DNA from: DAORHV01 sp964513925
Lineage (GTDB): Bacteria; Patescibacteriota; Gracilibacteria; Peribacterales; Peribacteraceae
Assembly (NCBI GenBank): GCA_964513925.1
Contig: CAZENR010000001.1
Coordinates: forward strand, 62,001 to 126,000
Direction of reading: 5' to 3'
DNA length: 64,000 nucleotides
Each line of letters starts with the position of its first letter. Position 1 is the stretch's first letter. A program made the position numbers and the translations under genes. Below are positions 60,286 through 64,000 of the stretch, piece by piece. The notes under the pieces are model-generated. The model had not been told where the DNA came from. It saw nothing but the letters and a program-made list of their open reading frames with translations, and searched no databases.

Positions 60286-61401
60286 ATGGGTATCACGAAG
60301 TTCGAAGGTCCGGATCATGATCTTGTGCATCCGCTCGATAACGCCACTGCTGTCGGTTTGAACGGCAAGAAAAAGCCGTTGCCTCCGCATGAAATTACAG
60401 TAGATCCGCGCGTTATGGGACGCCTTGTCTCCTCTGACAACGGGTACACCACGGATTTCGATTCCATTGATGCCGAAATCGACGCTGCTACCACGCAGGC
60501 CAACGGCACTGAGCGCAGCCAGGAGATGAATGGCGCTACCAATGCCGCGGTTGCAACGCTTGTACTGGATGAACACGATGCCTTCGTTGCGTCCTTGAAC
60601 GGTCGCAAGGGGAACTTGCCTTCCACGCGCAGAATTATTCAGACCGTCGACACGCCCGATGCCCTGATCCTGCGCAGGAAGCGCCTGCTGGAGCTACGCA
60701 CCCAGGATGCTCGCGTCGATGGTGCCGCAAAGCGCAGGGTCCGCCGCTCCGAGGGTGGCCTTGGCCGTCGCTTGGATGGCGTTGATGCTGCGTATGTGCC
60801 TGCTTCTACGCCTGACGATTTAACCGCGCACTATGCCGACTGGATCAAGCAGGCTACCCGCGAGGCTGCACAGCAGCAGCGCGACGAGGACAAAGGCTGG
60901 AAGGACTACGCCGCTCAGATTGAGAAGCGCGTTGCCGCAGATGCAACATTAGATGAGCAGTACGCAATGCAAGACGAGCTGGAAGCCGGCGATGCAAAGA
61001 CTCGCACCCAGCGCAGTCTGCCCAAGCAGGCGGATCTTGCCGAATACATTGCCGCAGATCGCGACCGCCGTTCCAGCCATCAGCACGGCAAGCAGGACAG
61101 GTTCGAAGCTCGTGTACAGCGTGCACAGAAGCAGGGAGGGGTGCGCGGCACGCTAGCGAATGAGGCAATGCAGCCTATGAGTGCCGATGATGCTCGCAAG
61201 GCCATGGATACTATCGTCGACGCATCCATTCTCGAGGCTCTCGACCATGATGAACAGCAGGAGCGCGTGTCCCTGACTGAGCAGTTCCGCTCCATGCACG
61301 ATGCAATTGTTGCCGAGCAGGAAGCTGCGTTGCAGGAACGCCTGGCTCAGTATTCGACTGAGGAGTCAGATGCCGAAACTGCTGAAGAGGCAACGGCCTA
61401 G
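60286..61401 (+). CDS. Unknown charged, coiled protein with an internal repeat
   Basis: 371 aa, Cys-free, very rich in Asp, Glu, Arg, Gln and Ala; no membrane segment. An internal duplication is visible: LNGKKKPLP...ITVD (25-40) recurs as LNGRKGNLP...IQTVD (104-122), 79 residues on. The C-terminal half (about 190-360) looks like long helices or coiled coil. No family recognised. A strong rho-independent terminator follows at 61427, so it forms its own transcription unit and is probably well expressed. Confidence 0.75.
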   Translation: MGITKFEGPDHDLVHPLDNATAVGLNGKKKPLPPHEITVDPRVMGRLVSSDNGYTTDFDSIDAEIDAATTQANGTERSQEMNGATNAAVATLVLDEHDAFVASLNGRKGNLPSTRRIIQTVDTPDALILRRKRLLELRTQDARVDGAAKRRVRRSEGGLGRRLDGVDAAYVPASTPDDLTAHYADWIKQATREAAQQQRDEDKGWKDYAAQIEKRVAADATLDEQYAMQDELEAGDAKTRTQRSLPKQADLAEYIAADRDRRSSHQHGKQDRFEARVQRAQKQGGVRGTLANEAMQPMSADDARKAMDTIVDASILEALDHDEQQERVSLTEQFRSMHDAIVAEQEAALQERLAQYSTEESDAETAEEATA

Positions 61402-61426
61402 TCATTCGTGTCGCAACTATCGAAAG

Positions 61427-61464
61427 CACCCCTTCGCTTCTATGGCGCAGGGGTGTTTTCTTTT
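61427..61464 (+). terminator. Intrinsic terminator after the 60286 gene
   Basis: CACCCCTTCGC / GCGCAGGGGTG stem of 11 positions with one mismatch and a 7-nt loop, followed by TTTTCTTTT. Confidence 0.85.
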
Positions 61465-61506
61465 CCAGAGGCGCACTCACGACTTTTGTACAGGCGCTTG
61501 CCCTGC

Positions 61507-61512
61507 TACACT
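61507..61512 (+). promoter_or_regulatory. -10 hexamer TACACT of the tRNA gene
   Basis: TACACT lies 13 nt before the mature tRNA 5' end, so transcription would start about 6-7 nt upstream. A weak TTGTAC (61486-61491) may be the -35, although the spacer of 15 nt is short. Confidence 0.5.
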
Positions 61513-61525
61513 CTGGCTCCGCCAC

Positions 61526-61615
61526 GGAGAGGTGGCTGAGTGGTCGAAAGCGCACGACTCGAAATCGTGTATTCCCTTACGGGAATCGAGGGTTCGAATC
61601 CCTCCCTCTCCGCCA
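61526..61615 (+). tRNA. tRNA-Ser(CGA)
   Basis: 90 nt including an encoded CCA. Acceptor GGAGAGG pairs with CCTCTCC; the D-arm has GCTGAGTGGTCGAAAGC; the anticodon stem-loop CACGA-CTCGAAA-TCGTG gives anticodon CGA, reading UCG codons. The long variable arm ATTCCCTTACGGGAAT is the serine class II hallmark; the T-arm has GGTTCGAATCC. Discriminator G. It stands alone, 12 nt from the end of the convergent prfB. Confidence 0.95.
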
Positions 61616-61627
61616 TCTTTGCGCGTG

Positions 61628-62726
61628 CTACTTTTCGCCCTCCAGCGCGAGCCGCTTCAGCTCCGCTTCTACGAACGGGTCTAAATCGCCATCCAAGACG
61701 CCGCTGGTGTCACTGGTTTCCACGTTGGTGCGCAGGTCTTTTACCATTTGGTACGGATGCAGCACGTAACTGCGGATTTGACTGCCGAAGTCTGCGCTCA
61801 CATGCGAGCCCTTTAGCCGCTTGCGCTCGGCCTCTTCCTCGTCGTGCCGCTTTTGCAGCAACTTGGATTTCAGCATTTGCAGCGCCCGCTCGCGGTTTTG
61901 CAATTGAGATCGCTCGTTCTGGCATGCAACCACAATGCCGGTGGGAATGTGCGTCATGCGCACGGCGCTGTCGGTCTTGTTCACGTGTTGACCTCCGGCG
62001 CCACCCGAACGATAGGTATCAATGCGCAAATCCTCCGGTTTAATATCCAGTTCATTTTGGTATTCACTCATATCTGGCAGCACTTCTACCAGTGCAAACG
62101 ATGTTTGGCGAATACCTTTGGCTCCAAATGGAGAAATACGCACCAGACGGTGGGTACCCCGCTCGCATTGCAGGTGTCCGTATGGCGCATCGCCGGTGAC
62201 ATGGAAGGTAACGGATTTCATGCCGGCCTCCTGGCCGTGCGTTTGCTCGATAATTTCGGTTTTCCATTCGCGTCGCTCGCTGTAGCGCAAGTACATGCGT
62301 AGCAGCATGGCGGCCCAGTCTTGCGCATCGGTACCGCCGGCACCGCTGGAAATGGTTACGTAGGCGCTGCCCAAGTCGTATTTTCCGTGCAGGTACAAGC
62401 TGCGTTCCGCTGCTTCCCAGGCATGCAGAATGCGTTGATACTCCTTCTCTAACACCGGTTCATCGTTTGCGTGCGACATCTTCGCCATATCGCGCAGTTC
62501 TTCGGCCTCCAGCCCAAGCAGTTCCACCGGCTCCCATTGCTTCTTGAGTACCTTCAGTTTGCCAAACAGGCTCTGCGCCCTGCGGTGGTCGTTCCAGATA
62601 TCCGGCGCCGATGTTTCCTGTTCCAGTTCTCCTATTTGCTGCGGGACACCGCGCGCCTCAAAGAGAGTCCTTTCCCAGGCGGATGGCTGAGAGCAGCTCC
62701 TCGATGTTGTGCTTGAGCTCGTCCAC
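61628..62726 (-). CDS. prfB: Peptide chain release factor 2, with programmed +1 frameshift
   Basis: Terminates translation at UGA and UAA. Frame 1 runs from GTG 62726 for 22 codons to CTT TGA (62663-62658); reading resumes at 62659 in the +1 frame through to 61628. The joined protein is 365 aa, the same length as E. coli RF2. The specificity tripeptide SPF is in LVRISPFGAKG; the catalytic GGQ is in SGGAGGQHVNK. The fused N-terminal domain has the expected LEQETSAPDIWNDHRRAQSL. TATACT lies 41 nt upstream of the GTG; the exact start codon is less certain than the frameshift. Confidence 0.92.
62657..62676 (-). other. RF2 +1 programmed frameshift site
   Basis: On the minus strand the sequence reads GGGAAAGGA, CTCT, CTT TGA G: the classical CUU-UGA slip codon plus stop, with a purine-rich GGAAAGGA a few bases upstream. 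This matches the autoregulatory site of RF2 genes, where low RF2 favours the shift. Confidence 0.9.
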
Positions 62727-62767
62727 AGAGAAAGGGGGAACTGGGTGTTCGTCGAAGGTCTGCTGAC

Positions 62768-62800
62768 AGTATAGCAAAAACTCGTGTTTTCTGCTACAAT
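62768..62800. promoter_or_regulatory. Divergent -10 pair: TATACT (-, prfB) and TACAAT (+, PilN-like)
   Basis: TATACT (62773-62768) points to prfB and leaves a leader of about 34 nt. TACAAT (62795-62800) points to the PilN-like gene, 14 nt before its ATG. Confidence 0.45.
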
Positions 62801-62814
62801 ACTGGGAAACCCGC

Positions 62815-63417
62815 ATGTCCTTACAACAGTCGCAATCGGCGTTGTCGGCAGCCGTCACACGCATGGCGGTGCCCGTACTCGTTTTCGGGACGGTATTTTT
62901 TGTTGCGATGCTGGGGTTGCAGTACCTTGCTTCCCCCGACCGATTCCCGGTACGAGTGGGGGACAAGGTTATTAAGCTGCAAGATTTGTCGAACGAAGAG
63001 GCTGCGTTGCGTGAGCGAGAGCATGCCTTGCTGCAAGAGCGCGCTAAAATGGACGCAGACATGCCCACGCCGGTGTTGCATCAGGTTGCCGCACTGCGCA
63101 GTGATGATGTCGCTATTGTGCGTGCGCTCAATGCGGTGGAGCAGGCTCGAGCCGGGTTTGCCATGTCGGGAGACAACCCGGTGCGCGTGAACCGCGCGTG
63201 GTTCAGCCGCGGAGAGCGCCGTTTGGCCATCGCAGGACAGGTTGCAGATCCCGCAGGAAGGTCGGTGCACCTTCTGGCATCGTTTGTCGATGCATTGCGC
63301 TCTTCAAAATCGTTCGCATCGGTCAGCGAACCCGAATACACCCAACAGACGCAATCCGATGGCATCGTTACCTCGCCTTTCTCGCTCTCACTTTCTCTCC
63401 CAGCCCGTGACGAATAA
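62815..63417 (+). CDS. pilN: PilN-like type IV pilus inner-membrane protein
   Basis: 200 aa. A short cytoplasmic N-terminus, one transmembrane segment (residues 18-40, VPVLVFGTVFFVAMLGLQYL), a coiled region NEEAALREREHALLQERAKM, then an alpha/beta domain with RRLAIAGQVADPAGRSVHLLASFVDALRSSKSF, the pattern of the PilN fimbrial assembly domain. It would sit in the inner-membrane alignment complex of a type IV pilus or type II-like system. Followed by an overlapping PilO-like gene, which supports the call. Confidence 0.65.
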   Translation: MSLQQSQSALSAAVTRMAVPVLVFGTVFFVAMLGLQYLASPDRFPVRVGDKVIKLQDLSNEEAALREREHALLQERAKMDADMPTPVLHQVAALRSDDVAIVRALNAVEQARAGFAMSGDNPVRVNRAWFSRGERRLAIAGQVADPAGRSVHLLASFVDALRSSKSFASVSEPEYTQQTQSDGIVTSPFSLSLSLPARDE

Positions 63418-64000
63418 TGTTTCCCGCATCGGTATGGCAGTTAGCGTCGTTGCGCTTGCAACCGGCGTTGCGGGAGTGCTAGCTGGAGCATGGCTGTTGC
63501 TGGGTCATTTAGACGCCTTCGGTCCCAAGCGCGACGTTGCGGTGCTGGTTGGCAGCGCGTTGCCCGAGCTGCGCTCCCGTGTTGCGCTGCTGAGTGCGAA
63601 CGTGGAGGCCGAGAAATTGTTCGGCATCGAAAGACATGCCTCGCGAGAGGAGCAGGCTGCAGCATATGTCCTGCCCGAGAGGCCAGAGGGCTCACGTGCT
63701 GCCGCGGCATTGCAAGAGGCGGCCTCGGCATTGTCAGCCAATGGTTCGGCGGTGTCAGTGGTGTCGCTGGCGTTTGCAGCATCTGCAACGGAAGTCGATG
63801 GCCATGGCGAACTTGCGGGTACGCTGAAAGTGAAGGGTTCTGCCGAAAACGTACTGCGACTGCTGACCATCATGCAATTTGCAGGAGACATCTCCGTCCG
63901 CGATGCCTTGCCACCAAAAGCAGTCCGTGAATTCCTGGAAACCGTAGAGAGCGAAAGTCCGTTGTCGCTCCCTGCGGCGGAGGAGTTCCTGTTCGGCGAC
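63407..64000 (+). CDS. pilO: PilO-like type IV pilus inner-membrane protein, 3' end cut by window edge
   Basis: 198 codons open to the right edge, from GTG 63407 (an 11-nt overlap with the PilN-like gene) or possibly ATG 63434. One transmembrane segment (about 11-35, VSVVALATGVAGVLAGAWLLL), then a heptad-like region ELRSRVALLSANVEAEKL and an alpha/beta part (ELAGTLKVKGSAENVLRLLTIM). PilO-like by position and layout; sequence support alone is weak. Confidence 0.55.
   Translation, partial: MTNNVSRIGMAVSVVALATGVAGVLAGAWLLLGHLDAFGPKRDVAVLVGSALPELRSRVALLSANVEAEKLFGIERHASREEQAAAYVLPERPEGSRAAAALQEAASALSANGSAVSVVSLAFAASATEVDGHGELAGTLKVKGSAENVLRLLTIMQFAGDISVRDALPPKAVREFLETVESESPLSLPAAEEFLFGD

Noticed and set aside
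62658..62726. prfB as a frameshifted pseudogene
   Set aside because: The break is exactly CTT-TGA with a purine-rich upstream sequence, the known RF2 recoding site, and the joined product has normal length with GGQ and SPF.
1..64000. UGA read as glycine (Gracilibacteria/SR1 code)
   Set aside because: Many genes end in TGA at family-typical positions (e.g. 5391, 13580, 36212), and RF2 is present.

Overview
The window looks like a compact, fairly GC-rich bacterial chromosome segment. It is almost entirely coding, with overlapping starts and stops, no rRNA, no CRISPR array and no recognisable insertion sequence. Several features point to a Patescibacteria/CPR-type bacterium, possibly Peregrinibacteria/Peribacteria-like: no visible Shine-Dalgarno sites, many apparently leaderless genes, a mevalonate-type isoprenoid route (mevalonate kinase plus type I IPP isomerase), and many uncharacterised proteins. 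This placement is an inference of moderate confidence. The genetic code is the standard bacterial one: TGA is used as a stop, and a UGA-reading release factor 2 is present with its own +1 frameshift site.

Layout. 1-2715: isoprenoid genes (mevalonate kinase at the left edge, polyprenyl diphosphate synthase, UppS, Idi) supplying the polyprenyl carrier lipid. 2826-3452: a membrane-anchored Hcp-like protein. 3498-24258: nucleotide-sugar and glycan genes, including RmlA, RmlB, seven GT4-type and one GT2 glycosyltransferase, two DegT-family enzymes (one with His in place of the PLP lysine, ColD type), an acetyltransferase, a FemAB-like protein, a Gfo/Idh/MocA oxidoreductase, Gmd, two tandem UDP-HexNAc 2-epimerases and two methyltransferases. 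An AT-rich two-gene insert lies at 9133-10039. 24354-31209: a minus-strand run of asparagine synthase-like amidotransferase, flippase, GMC oxidoreductase, SDR and methyltransferase. 31284-39428: a tightly overlapping plus-strand operon with a second AsnB, two polytopic GT-C-like proteins, two polyprenyl-phosphate GT2s and a double methyltransferase. 39454-56238: further GT2 and GT-C genes, two UDP-sugar dehydrogenases, epimerases, FkbM, GtrA and a flavin oxidoreductase, with a probable metallopeptidase in between. 56338-58965: PfkB kinase (probably adenosine kinase) and S-adenosylhomocysteine hydrolase. 59054-64000: two unknown soluble proteins, tRNA-Ser(CGA), prfB, and a PilN/PilO-like pair running off the right edge.

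How it fits together. The window encodes most of what is needed to build and export a complex surface glycan or glycosylate surface proteins: carrier-lipid synthesis, activated amino, deoxy and uronic sugars, many glycosyltransferases, polyprenyl-phosphate sugar donors with GT-C acceptor enzymes, one flippase, and seven methyltransferase domains. SAH hydrolase and adenosine kinase would recycle the SAH those methyltransferases make. No initiating phosphoglycosyltransferase, clear Wzy polymerase or ligase is recognised here.

Expression. Most genes that begin a transcription unit carry a TAnnnT hexamer ending 6-11 nt before the ATG, which places transcription start at or next to the start codon. 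I used this to choose starts. Genes inside operons instead use ATGA-type stop/start overlaps.
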